DNA of 64,000 nucleotides from Actinomycetospora sp. NBRC 106378 (GTDB taxonomy: Bacteria > Actinomycetota > Actinomycetes > Mycobacteriales > Pseudonocardiaceae), in NCBI RefSeq assembly GCF_030269685.1, contig NZ_BSTT01000006.1, forward strand, positions 1 to 64,000, given 5' to 3'. Under the pieces are notes generated by a model. That model made no database searches and was not told the DNA's origin. It saw only the letters and a program-made list of their open reading frames with translations. Made by a program: the position numbers and the translations under genes. Positions 8,872 through 15,938 of this stretch are shown here, in pieces (the first letter of the stretch is position 1; every line of letters starts with the position of its first letter).

Positions 8872-9480
8872 GTGTCCCCCGACCTCGACTCCCTGCGCCT
8901 GCTCGCCCTGACCGTCGCCGGGGTGAGCCGCCTCGCCGACCACCACGACGGCATCGAGCGTCCCGCCCACACGACCTCGCACGGCGCACTGCGGGTGTTC
9001 GACGACCGCGTCGAGATCGACATCGTCCTCGCCTCCGGGCACACCGTGACCGCGGCAGCGGGCGCGCTGCGCACGGTCCTGTCCCCGCTCTTCCCCGGGC
9101 GGGACATCCACGTCACCGTGACCGACGTCGACGCCCCGGGTCCGGACGCCCGCCGCGAGTCACCCGGTTCCCGGCCCGTGTCACGGAGGACCGCCGTCGG
9201 CGAACCCCTCGACCGCGCACGCGCCGCAGCCCGCGCGGTCCTGGCCGAGGTCGACGCGCTGGCGGTCGAAGGACTCTCCGACACCGGTCGGAGTGCCGCC
9301 ACCGGTCTCTGCCGGATCCTCATCGCCTTCGACGTCGACCCCGTCTCGCGCGGCGTGCTGGTCCGCCGACTCCGGGAGCACCTCACCACCGCCGGCGGTC
9401 CGACCGGCCGACGTCTGGTCGACCGACTCGACGCCATCGAGGACGTCGAGGACGTCGAGGACGTCGAGGACGCGCACTGA
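8872..9480 (+). CDS. Asp23/Gls24-like protein with acidic repeat tail
   Basis: A 202-residue protein. Residues about 5-85 follow the pattern of the Asp23/Gls24 envelope-stress family: hydrophobic start, GVSRLADHH, GALRVFDDRVEIDIVL, then HVTVTDVD. The rest is alpha-helical and unassigned. It ends in a tandem DVEDVEDVED tail. The GTG at 8872 is favoured because GGAGGTGAG lies 7-8 bases upstream. Family assignment is by pattern only, so moderate. Confidence 0.6.
   Translation: MSPDLDSLRLLALTVAGVSRLADHHDGIERPAHTTSHGALRVFDDRVEIDIVLASGHTVTAAAGALRTVLSPLFPGRDIHVTVTDVDAPGPDARRESPGSRPVSRRTAVGEPLDRARAAARAVLAEVDALAVEGLSDTGRSAATGLCRILIAFDVDPVSRGVLVRRLREHLTTAGGPTGRRLVDRLDAIEDVEDVEDVEDAH
9439..9474 (+). 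repeat. 9-bp tandem repeat encoding the acidic C-terminal tail
   Basis: Three exact copies and one diverged copy of GAGGACGTC (9439-9447, 9448-9456, 9457-9465, then 9466-9474), coding Glu-Asp-Val units immediately before the stop of the Asp23-like gene. Such an array is prone to slippage and would change only tail length. Confidence 0.85.
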
Positions 9481-9611
9481 TCGCTCTCCGGCCGCGTGTG
9501 CCCGGAGACGGCCGCCCGTCGTGACCGGTCGGCGGTCCGGACGCGACACAGCTCCCACACCCCACCGACGAACCGAGCGGGTCACATCCCGTGGCGGAGT
9601 GGAGGTTCACG

Positions 9612-9872
9612 ATGCCGAACGACGTGGACGAACCGAGCGGTCTGGAGCGGTTCCTCCAGCGGCGCGCGGACGAGTGCGATCTGTCCGTCCCGCTGTTCAC
9701 CGCCGACCGTTTCGTGGTGGTCGCCTTCGATCCGCAGACCGGCGAGGTGGACTCCTACGGCCCCTACGACGCCCGCGCCGCGGCCGCGGAGCTCAGTCGA
9801 CGGCGAACCGCGTTCGACGAGGGCGACCTCGAGGACGTCGTCGTGGTCGTGGTTCCCCTGTGGCGGGTGTGA
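9612..9872 (+). CDS. small hypothetical protein
   Basis: An 86-residue acidic protein not recognised as a known family. It has a beta-strand-rich centre (PLFTADRFVVVAFDPQTGEVD), a helix rich in Ala/Arg (DARAAAAELSRRR) and a very hydrophobic end (DVVVVVVPLWRV). The ATG at 9612 follows GGAGG at 9601-9605. The layout of short strands around one helix could be a small alpha/beta domain. It follows the Asp23-like gene by 130 bp and converges with the next hydrolase gene. Confidence 0.6.
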   Translation: MPNDVDEPSGLERFLQRRADECDLSVPLFTADRFVVVAFDPQTGEVDSYGPYDARAAAAELSRRRTAFDEGDLEDVVVVVVPLWRV

Positions 9873-9937
9873 CGGGCCGCCGGGAACGGGCGCGCGTCGG
9901 CGGCGTCCCGGTCGAGGTCGAGGACCTCGGGCGTGGC

Positions 9938-11101
9938 TCAGCCCGCGAGGGTCGTGTCGAGCCAGTCGAAGGCGACCTGGTGGAACCGCAGGGTGGCGCC
10001 TTCGTGGCAGTGCTCGCCGCCGCCCTCGGCCTCCGGGAACGCGATGAGTTCCTTGGGGCAGGTCAGGGCGTCGTGGACCCGTTCGGGCTGGCCGCGGAAG
10101 AACTGGTCGTTCTCGGCCTCGAGCACGAGCGTGGGGCAGGTGATGTGCTCGGCGACGCCGTCGAGGGTGTAGGGCCGGGTGGCCTCGAGCAGGTCGTCGA
10201 AGGTCGCCACGCCGTAGGTCCAGCGCCCGTTGTTCACCATCCAGCGCGCCGAGGTGCTCGTGGCCACGAGGGCGTCGATCCCGCCGACGGCCTCGGCCCC
10301 CGCCGCCGCGTCGGCCACGGTCCGGTGCATGTCCCAGACGCCGTCGTGGAGCACGCAGGCGGCCAGTCGGTGCTCGAAGGCGGCGGCGCGGGCCGCGAGG
10401 TAGCCCCCGAGGCTGGTGCCGACCAGGACGATCCGGTCGGTGTCGACCTCGGGCAGGGTGACCGCGACGTCGACCACCGGGGTGACCGCGGCCTCCCAGT
10501 CGGGGCGGAAGTGCAGCCCGGCGCGCACGTTCTTGCCCTGGCCTGGGCCGTCGAAGGCGAGCACGTTGTAGCCCCGGCGCAGCGCCCCGGCGGCGAGGGC
10601 GAAGTAGTCCTCCTCCAGGGTCGAGTCGTACCCGCCGTGGTAGATCACGGTCGGTCGCGGGGCGCCCGAGTCGTCGACGGCGAACAGGTAGGCGGGCAGC
10701 GTGGTGCCCTCGTAGGGGATCTCCAGGGGCCGGGCAGGCGTGTCGAGCAGCGCGGCGGCCTCGGCGAAGGTCGCGCGCGAGGCCGTCTGCAGCCGCACCG
10801 ACTCCTCGTCGCGGGCCGGGTCGTCGCGGCGGTAGAAGTCGGCGGTCCGGTAGTAGTTCGACGCCCGCAGCAGCGCCTCGCGAGCGCTGACGCGGTGACC
10901 GGCGGCCAGCGCGTCGCGGCCGATCCGCTCGACGCGCGCGGCGGTCGCGGCCCACTGCGCCGACCACGCCGCCTCGTCGCCCTCCGGGATCGCCCGGCAG
11001 GTGACCAGGACCTCGCCCAGCTCGGCGCCGGCGTACGGGGCGTAGCCCGCAGCGCGGAGTGCCTCGAAGGAGAAGGACTCGTCGTCGTACAGGAACTTCA
11101 T
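9938..11101 (-). CDS. alpha/beta hydrolase (dipeptidyl-peptidase/2,6-dihydropseudooxynicotine-hydrolase-like)
   Basis: An alpha/beta hydrolase of about 387 residues with an extended helical N-terminal domain of about 130 residues, a layout seen in the 2,6-dihydropseudooxynicotine hydrolase/FrsA group. The nucleophile elbow is GTSLGG, the oxyanion region PTVIYHGGYDS, the acid lies near LVLEAENDQF and the His in GGEHCHEG. The ATG at 11101 has GGGAGG just upstream; the longer frame to 11221 would include the operator DNA. It is divergent from the TetR gene at 11254, with two GGAAC/GTTCC dyads between, so that regulator or another TetR probably represses it. The substrate is unknown. Confidence 0.82.
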   Translation of the reverse strand: MKFLYDDESFSFEALRAAGYAPYAGAELGEVLVTCRAIPEGDEAAWSAQWAATAARVERIGRDALAAGHRVSAREALLRASNYYRTADFYRRDDPARDEESVRLQTASRATFAEAAALLDTPARPLEIPYEGTTLPAYLFAVDDSGAPRPTVIYHGGYDSTLEEDYFALAAGALRRGYNVLAFDGPGQGKNVRAGLHFRPDWEAAVTPVVDVAVTLPEVDTDRIVLVGTSLGGYLAARAAAFEHRLAACVLHDGVWDMHRTVADAAAGAEAVGGIDALVATSTSARWMVNNGRWTYGVATFDDLLEATRPYTLDGVAEHITCPTLVLEAENDQFFRGQPERVHDALTCPKELIAFPEAEGGGEHCHEGATLRFHQVAFDWLDTTLAG

Positions 11102-11121
11102 CAGGGCCTCCCACTCGTCGG

Positions 11122-11173
11122 GACGGAACGGTTCCGTCTCGTTCGACAGTAGCAAACGGAACGGTCTCGTTCC
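11122..11173. promoter_or_regulatory. two related operator dyads upstream of the hydrolase gene
   Basis: GACGGAAC-G-GTTCCGTC (11122-11138) is a perfect 17-bp dyad. A second, GGAAC-N6-GTTCC (11158-11173), shares the same outer half-sites and the flanking TCTCGTTC. Both lie within 75 bp upstream of the leftward hydrolase start, so they are good repressor sites. Confidence 0.6.
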
Positions 11174-11220
11174 ATGTCGGTTGGACGGTCCCGAGCACTC
11201 CGCTCGACGCCGCTCCTGCA

Positions 11221-11234
11221 TGACTGAGCAGTCA
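11221..11234. promoter_or_regulatory. TGACT-N4-AGTCA dyad upstream of tetR
   Basis: TGACTGAGCAGTCA lies 20 bp before the TetR gene's GTG start. The same element (TGACTGACCAGTCA) recurs at 11856-11869 before the SDR gene, so this regulator probably represses itself and the SDR. Confidence 0.65.
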
Positions 11235-11253
11235 CTCTGCTACCGTCGTCGAC

Positions 11254-11817
11254 GTGCCCCGACCACGCAGCGACGACAAGCGGGCCGCGATCATGGCGGC
11301 TGCCACGCGCATCATCGCCGTGCAGGGTCTGGGTGCCGCGACGGCGGGCATCGCCAAGGAAGCCGGCGTCTCCAACGGGTCGCTGTTCACCTACTTCGAC
11401 ACCAAGGCCGACCTGCTCAACCAGCTCTACCTCGAACTCAAGACCGAGATGGGAGCAGCCGCCGGCCCCGGCCCTGCCGAGGCAGACGTCCGTGAGCAGC
11501 TGCGCCACATGTGGACCGGGTGGGTGCGCTGGGCCGCCGGTCAGCCGGAGAAACGTCGGGCGCTCGCGCAGCTCGGCGTCTCCGACGAGATCACCGCCGC
11601 CACGCACCGGAGCGCGAGCGCGGCGATGGCGAGCGCCGCAACGGTGCTCGATCGAAGCCGCGAGCACGGACCGATGCGCGACGAGCCGTTGGCGTTCGTG
11701 CTCGCGCTGGCGACCGCGCTCGCCGACGCCACCATCGACTCCGCGATCATCGACCCCGCGAACGCCGAGGCCCGGTCCCGAGCCGGCTTCGATGCGCTCT
11801 GGCGAACGCTGAGCTGA
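11254..11817 (+). CDS. TetR family transcriptional regulator
   Basis: A 187-residue TetR regulator. The helix-turn-helix spans about residues 8-55 (KRAAIMAAATRIIAVQG, then VSNGSLFTYFDTKADL). The C-terminal domain is alpha-helical with MWTGWVRWA, typical of a ligand pocket. A GTG start at 11254 gives the family's normal N-terminus (MPRPRSDDKR). It lies between a divergent hydrolase and a co-directional SDR; matched dyads sit before itself and before the SDR, so an autoregulated TetR-SDR unit is likely. Confidence 0.88.
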   Translation: MPRPRSDDKRAAIMAAATRIIAVQGLGAATAGIAKEAGVSNGSLFTYFDTKADLLNQLYLELKTEMGAAAGPGPAEADVREQLRHMWTGWVRWAAGQPEKRRALAQLGVSDEITAATHRSASAAMASAATVLDRSREHGPMRDEPLAFVLALATALADATIDSAIIDPANAEARSRAGFDALWRTLS

Positions 11818-11855
11818 GCGACGTTCCACCACCGGCCCTGATCTGTACCCGTTGA

Positions 11856-11869
11856 TGACTGACCAGTCA
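11856..11869. promoter_or_regulatory. TGACT-N4-AGTCA dyad upstream of the SDR gene
   Basis: TGACTGACCAGTCA lies 17 bp before the ATG of the SDR at 11887 and matches the dyad upstream of the tetR gene at 13 of 14 positions. It is a probable operator overlapping the transcription start or ribosome-binding region. Confidence 0.65.
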
Positions 11870-11886
11870 GACAGACAAGGACGAGC

Positions 11887-12786
11887 ATGACCCACCGTGC
11901 CTTCGTCATCACCGGCCCGACCGCCGGCATCGGCTACCGCACCGCCCTGGAGGTGGCAGGCCACGGCGACGTCGTCCTGGTCGGCCGCGATCCCGCCAAG
12001 CTCGCGGCTGTGCGCGAGACCATCGGGCGGTGGGGCGGCACGGCCCTGCCGGTGGTCTGCGACCTCGCCGAGCCGGCGAGCGTGCACCAGGCCGCCGAGG
12101 AGATCCTCGCCCTCGACCTCCCGCTCGCGGGCCTGCTCAACAACGCGGGCGTCTCGCCGACGCGTCCGTCCACCAACCGGGTCGGGTGGGACACGACGTT
12201 CGCGACCAACCACCTCGGACCGTTCGCACTGACCGAGGCGCTCGTGCCGCGCCTGCCCGATGGTGCGAACGTCGTGTTCATCTGCTCGGCGGTCGAGGAC
12301 CCCGGACGCCGGTTCGCGACGATGGCCGGGTTCCGGGGCGGCCGGTACATCTCCGCGGAGGCGAGCGCCCGCGGGGAGTGGGAGCCGGGCGGTTCACCGC
12401 TCGCCGGCGGGGACGCCTACGCCACCTCCAAGCAGTGCAACCTCGCGACCGTCCTGGCGCTCGCCCGCGAGACCCCGCGCCTGCGGTTCAACGCCGTCGA
12501 GCCGGGCTTCTGCCCCGGCAGTGATCTCGGCCGCGACGCCAACGGCGTCCTGCGAGCCGTGCTCAAGTACGTGGTCTCCCCCGTCGCGCCGCTCTTCCCG
12601 CTGTGCAGCAACCCCGGGACCGCGGCGCGGATGATCACGACCGTGCTCACCGCCTCGACCGGCACCGGCATCTACTACGACGAGAACGGCCGGCCCATGC
12701 ACGGCTCCGCACTGGTCCACGACCCGGACTTCCAGGACCGCGTCGTGGCCGAGACCCGCACCCTGCTGGCCACGGTCACCACCTAG
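11887..12786 (+). CDS. SDR family oxidoreductase, retinol-dehydrogenase/protochlorophyllide-reductase-like
   Basis: A 299-residue SDR longer than the classical 250. The cofactor motif TGPTAGIG is near residues 8-15, then LLNNAGVSPT, Asn (TNHLGPFALT), Ser (ICSAVEDPG) and a Tyr-x-x-x-Lys at DAYATSKQ. The C-terminus (TGTGIYYDENGRPMHGS) resembles the retinol-dehydrogenase-like subgroup. The ATG is preceded by AAGGACGAG. It is regulated with the upstream TetR gene through shared dyads. Its substrate is unknown. Confidence 0.85.
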   Translation: MTHRAFVITGPTAGIGYRTALEVAGHGDVVLVGRDPAKLAAVRETIGRWGGTALPVVCDLAEPASVHQAAEEILALDLPLAGLLNNAGVSPTRPSTNRVGWDTTFATNHLGPFALTEALVPRLPDGANVVFICSAVEDPGRRFATMAGFRGGRYISAEASARGEWEPGGSPLAGGDAYATSKQCNLATVLALARETPRLRFNAVEPGFCPGSDLGRDANGVLRAVLKYVVSPVAPLFPLCSNPGTAARMITTVLTASTGTGIYYDENGRPMHGSALVHDPDFQDRVVAETRTLLATVTT

Positions 12787-12830
12787 GCCCGCTGCTCGCC
12801 GCGGCTCGCCGATCCGGCAGCACTTCGACA

Positions 12831-12890
12831 TCATGTCAACCAATTGACATGACCACCGGCTGCGCCTAGCCTGATGTCAACACCTTGACA
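12831..12890 (+). promoter_or_regulatory. promoter flanked by two TGTCAA-N4-TTGACA operators
   Basis: A consensus -35 TTGACA (12844-12849), 17-bp spacer and -10-like TAGCCT (12867-12872) point at the ABM gene. One dyad, TCATGTCAA-N4-TTGACATGA (12831-12852), overlaps the -35. A second, TGTCAA-N4-TTGACA (12875-12890), lies just after the expected start point. Centres are 41 bp apart, near four helical turns. This is a textbook repressible promoter. Confidence 0.75.
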
Positions 12891-12909
12891 CCAAGCAGAG
12901 GAGACGGCG

Positions 12910-13260
12910 ATGCCGAACCCGACCTCGACGATCACCATCACGGCCGGCACCGCGGGCGTCACCCTCATCAACGTCTTCACCGTGGAGCCGGGTCGCCAGG
13001 ACGAGCTCGTCGACGCCCTCGACCGCGCCACCGCCGAGGTCTTCACCGGGGTCGCCGGCTTCATCTCCGCGAACCTGCACGCCAGTCTCGACGGGACACG
13101 CGTCGTGAACTACGCCCAGTGGGCGAGCGAGGAGGCCTACACGGCCGCCCTGGCACGTCCGGAGGTCCGCCGGCACGTCGCCGAAGCCGCGGCGCGGGCG
13201 CTCTCCTACGACCCGACCCTCGCCCAGGTCCGCGCCATCCACCACGCCGCCGAGGGATAG
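12910..13260 (+). CDS. antibiotic biosynthesis monooxygenase (ABM) domain protein
   Basis: A 116-residue single ABM domain, a dimeric ferredoxin-like fold used by cofactor-free quinol monooxygenases and related enzymes. It starts with the strand VTLINVFTVEPGRQDELVDAL, followed by TGVAGFISANLHASLDG and the ARVVNYAQW-type strand (TRVVNYAQWASEEAY), which are family landmarks. GAGGAGACGGCG precedes the ATG. The strongly operator-flanked promoter suggests induction by a small molecule, so oxidation of a quinol or aromatic compound is a reasonable guess. Confidence 0.82.
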   Translation: MPNPTSTITITAGTAGVTLINVFTVEPGRQDELVDALDRATAEVFTGVAGFISANLHASLDGTRVVNYAQWASEEAYTAALARPEVRRHVAEAAARALSYDPTLAQVRAIHHAAEG

Positions 13261-13293
13261 CCCCTCGCCACGACGTCGGCGGTCGGCCGCCGC

Positions 13294-14196
13294 TCACCGC
13301 CCGGAGCGCTCGACCGCGGACCGCCTCCAGTCCTGGCGCAGGAGGTGATCGAGCAGCGCGGTCTCCGCCCGGCCCGGGACCCTCCGCACGCCGGCGAGCA
13401 CCGGCTCGGTCAGGGCCGGCCGCAGGGTCCGGGTGAGGCCTTCGCAGCCGTCGGGGATCGCGGACAGCGGCACCACGGTCACACCGAGGCCCTCCGCGAC
13501 GAGCCGGACCGCGGTCGAGACCTGCGAGGCCCGGCCGACGGTCCGCGGGGCCAGACCGTGATCGGCGAAGAGGCCCGCCAGGTAGTCGTCGAGCTTGCTC
13601 CCCCGCCGGAAACGCACCCACCCCTCGTCCGCGAGATCGGCCAGAGCGAGCGGCTCGTCGCGATCCGAGAGCGGGTGGTCCGGCGGCAGCACCGCGACGT
13701 AGGACTCCTCCCCCAGCTCGCGGACGTCGAACAGGCACCCGGACGGGATCTCGTGCACCAGCACCATGTCGAGCGTGCCCTGGCGGGCGAGCCGCTCCAT
13801 CTCCGCCGGGTCGGGCTCCTCGTGGATGGTCACCTGCAGCCGGGGATGACGCCGGCGCAACTCCCCCAGCGCCCGCGGGAGCTGGCGGGCCCCGAGCCCG
13901 AGGTGGACGGCGATCACGAGTTCACCCGCGAGCTCCCCGTCGGCGGCCCGCGCCGCCGTGAACGCGCGTCGGGAGGCCGTCGCCGCGACCTCCGCCTGAG
14001 CCAGGAAGGCCCGCCCCGCCATGGTCGGCCGCATGCCCTGCGGGGTCCGGTCGAACAGGCGCACCCCGACCTGCTTCTCCAACGTCCCGATCTGTTGGGA
14101 CAGCGACGGCTGCGCCATGCCCAGCCGGTCCGCGGCCGCGGTGATGCTGCCCTCCTCGGCCACCGTCAGGGCGTACTCGTACTGCCGCAGGTTCAC
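13294..14196 (-). CDS. LysR family transcriptional regulator
   Basis: A 300-residue LysR regulator, the standard length. The N-terminal winged helix-turn-helix reads LRQYEYALTVAEEGSITAAADRLGMAQPSLSQQIGTLE (two parts: residues about 3-20 and 21-40), followed by an effector domain with the usual two lobes. The GTG at 14196 follows GGGGAG; an upstream ATG at 14232 would cross the operator and is less likely. It is divergent from the SDR gene at 14281 over a T-N11-A box, the classic LysR arrangement in which it activates its neighbour. Confidence 0.88.
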   Translation of the reverse strand: MNLRQYEYALTVAEEGSITAAADRLGMAQPSLSQQIGTLEKQVGVRLFDRTPQGMRPTMAGRAFLAQAEVAATASRRAFTAARAADGELAGELVIAVHLGLGARQLPRALGELRRRHPRLQVTIHEEPDPAEMERLARQGTLDMVLVHEIPSGCLFDVRELGEESYVAVLPPDHPLSDRDEPLALADLADEGWVRFRRGSKLDDYLAGLFADHGLAPRTVGRASQVSTAVRLVAEGLGVTVVPLSAIPDGCEGLTRTLRPALTEPVLAGVRRVPGRAETALLDHLLRQDWRRSAVERSGR

Positions 14197-14207
14197 ACCG
14201 CGCTCCC

Positions 14208-14224
14208 CATAGGTCGACCCTATG
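14208..14224. promoter_or_regulatory. LysR-type box
   Basis: CATAGG-N5-CCTATG is a 17-bp dyad containing the T-N11-A signature, located between the divergent lysR and SDR genes and only 12 bp from the lysR start. It is a likely autoregulation site. A related ATAG-N7-CTAT element lies upstream of the R2-like oxidase at 26488. Confidence 0.6.
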
Positions 14225-14280
14225 CTCAACATAGCGCGCACGTCATTGTGCCTATGACAGGCCGGTGCGACGGTTCCGTC

Positions 14281-15066
14281 ATGCGTCGCAGCGGAACCAG
14301 CGGAGAAGGAACGGGAAGGCGTCTCGACGGCAGGATCGCTCTCGTGACCGGCGGCGGCGCCGGTCTCGGCCACGCCATCGCCTCGAGATTCGCGGCCGAG
14401 GGCGCCCACGTGTACATCACCGGCCGCCGGGCGGACGTGCTCGACCAGGCGGCCGCCTCGACGGACGGCCACGTCACGGCGGTTCCGACGGACTCCACGT
14501 CGAGCTCCGACCTCGCGAACCTGGCCGGGACCATCCGGCGGGAGAGCGGGCGCCTCGACGTCGTCGTCGCCAACGCCGGGATCATCGAGCGGGCAGACCT
14601 CGGCGAGATCACCGAGGAGCACTTCGACCGCATCTTCGACACCGACGCCCGCGGGACGATGTTCACCGTCCAGACGGCGCTCCCCCTGATGCCGGTCGGC
14701 GGGTCCATCGTCCTGGTCGGCTCGATCCAGGGCACCAAGGGACTTCCCGGATCGACCACCTACAGCGCCGCGAAGGCAGCCGTGCGGTCCTACGCCCGGG
14801 TGTGGGCCGCCGAGTTCGGTGGCCGCGGCCTCCGGGTCAACGTGCTCAGCCCGGGGCCGTTCGACACGCCCATCATCGACGGGCAGGCCGCCTACTTCGG
14901 TCGGGACCCCGTGCAGCTGCGCGCCGAGATGGCGACCCACGTCCCCCTGGGCCGCCTCGGCCGACCCGACGAACTCGCCGCCGCAGCACTGTTCCTCGCC
15001 TCCGACGACAGCAGCTTCATGACCGGAGCCGAACTCTGCGTCGACGGCGGGATGGCCCAGATCTAG
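14281..15066 (+). CDS. SDR family oxidoreductase
   Basis: A 261-residue classical SDR. The cofactor motif [15 protein letters not shown], Ser (VLVGSIQG), the catalytic YSAAKAAV and the C-terminal DGGMAQI are all visible. The start is uncertain: ATG 14281 is taken here, but an in-frame ATG at 14254 exists and neither has a strong ribosome binding site. It is divergent from, and probably controlled by, the LysR gene at 13294. Thirteen bases after it begins a second, truncated SDR. Confidence 0.86.
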   Translation: MRRSGTSGEGTGRRLDGRIALVTGGGAGLGHAIASRFAAEGAHVYITGRRADVLDQAAASTDGHVTAVPTDSTSSSDLANLAGTIRRESGRLDVVVANAGIIERADLGEITEEHFDRIFDTDARGTMFTVQTALPLMPVGGSIVLVGSIQGTKGLPGSTTYSAAKAAVRSYARVWAAEFGGRGLRVNVLSPGPFDTPIIDGQAAYFGRDPVQLRAEMATHVPLGRLGRPDELAAAALFLASDDSSFMTGAELCVDGGMAQI

Positions 15067-15079
15067 AGAGGTCGCAACG

Positions 15080-15292
15080 ATGACGAACGAGAGTTCCCGC
15101 AGGTTGCACGGCAAGGTCGCGCTCGTGACCGGGGCGTCCAAGGGCATCGGGGCCGGCGTCGCCCTGGAGCTGGCGGCAGCCGGAGCCCGGGTCGCCGTCA
15201 ACTACGCCACCGACCTCGACGGCGCCACGAGGGTGGTCACCCGCATCCGGGACGGCGGTGGCGCTGCGTTCGCGGTCCGGGGCGACGTCTCC
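15080..15292 (+). pseudogene. truncated SDR (N-terminal 71 residues only)
   Basis: From the ATG at 15080 the protein reads as a normal SDR N-terminus: [27 protein letters not shown] and AFAVRGDVS. Homology to the fold then stops abruptly near 15292. The frame stays open through about 220 bases of low-complexity sequence ([10 protein letters not shown] onward) into the VOC gene at 15512, giving one long chimeric frame. The NAG, Ser and Tyr-x-x-x-Lys parts are missing, so it cannot be an active SDR. A deletion that removed the rest of the gene and the DNA before the VOC gene best explains it. Confidence 0.75.
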
Positions 15293-15511
15293 CCATTCAG
15301 CTCCTCCGGAGCGCGGACGACCGCACACGAGCGCCGGTCGTGGCACGTGCGCCGTGCCCGGAGAACATCGTCGACCGCCGGTGACGGGTGCGACAGCGCC
15401 GCGATGTCGCGGACCGGGTCCGACGATTCCATCATCCGTAGCAACGACACGCAGCCTCCTCCGCGGCCGGGCATGGTGCGGGCACCGGCCGACGGGTGGC
15501 ACAGTTCCGCC

Positions 15512-15859
15512 GTGGAACGCGTGCTCGGGATCGGTGGTCACTTCCTGCGAGCGACCGATCCGGACGGCCTCAGGTCCTGGTACCGCGACGTCCTCGGGCT
15601 CGACGCCGACGAACACGGCACCTGGCACCAGGAGCCCGGTCCGACCGTGTTCGCGACGTTCCCGGCCGACAGCCCCCACCTCGGTGGCGGCACGACCATG
15701 CTGAACTTCCGCGTCCGCGACCTCGACGCCATGCTGGCCCAGCTCCGCCGGCACGGCGCCGCGGTGGACCACGAGGTGCAGGACATGGACGGGGTCGGCC
15801 GATTCGGCTGGGTGACCGACCCCGAGGGCAACCGCATCGAGCTCTGGCAGCCCGCCTGA
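15512..15859 (+). CDS. VOC family (glyoxalase/bleomycin-resistance/dioxygenase fold) protein
   Basis: A 115-residue single VOC domain. It opens with [19 protein letters not shown], the first metal-ligand strand, and ends with [15 protein letters not shown], the family's Glu-containing final strand. The middle ([20 protein letters not shown]) is the second beta-alpha unit. The GTG at 15512 is inferred from family length; 15521 is an alternative. It is in the same frame as the truncated SDR upstream, so a fused product could be made if translation starts at 15080. Confidence 0.8.
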   Translation: MERVLGIGGHFLRATDPDGLRSWYRDVLGLDADEHGTWHQEPGPTVFATFPADSPHLGGGTTMLNFRVRDLDAMLAQLRRHGAAVDHEVQDMDGVGRFGWVTDPEGNRIELWQPA

Positions 15860-15938
15860 CGGGCGGCTCGGGAGAAGGTCGTCCTCACGAGAGGCGAGTC
15901 CGCCGAGCGGCAGGTCCCGGGCGTGATGCCGGACGATC

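Noticed and set aside
9439..9474. Tandem GAGGACGTC units as a regulatory array
   Set aside because: They are in frame and encode the tail of the Asp23-like protein; a coding repeat is the simpler reading.
13345..14280. Long plus-strand frame running into the SDR
   Set aside because: It is antisense to the LysR gene up to 14196; only the part after 14281 shows SDR sequence.
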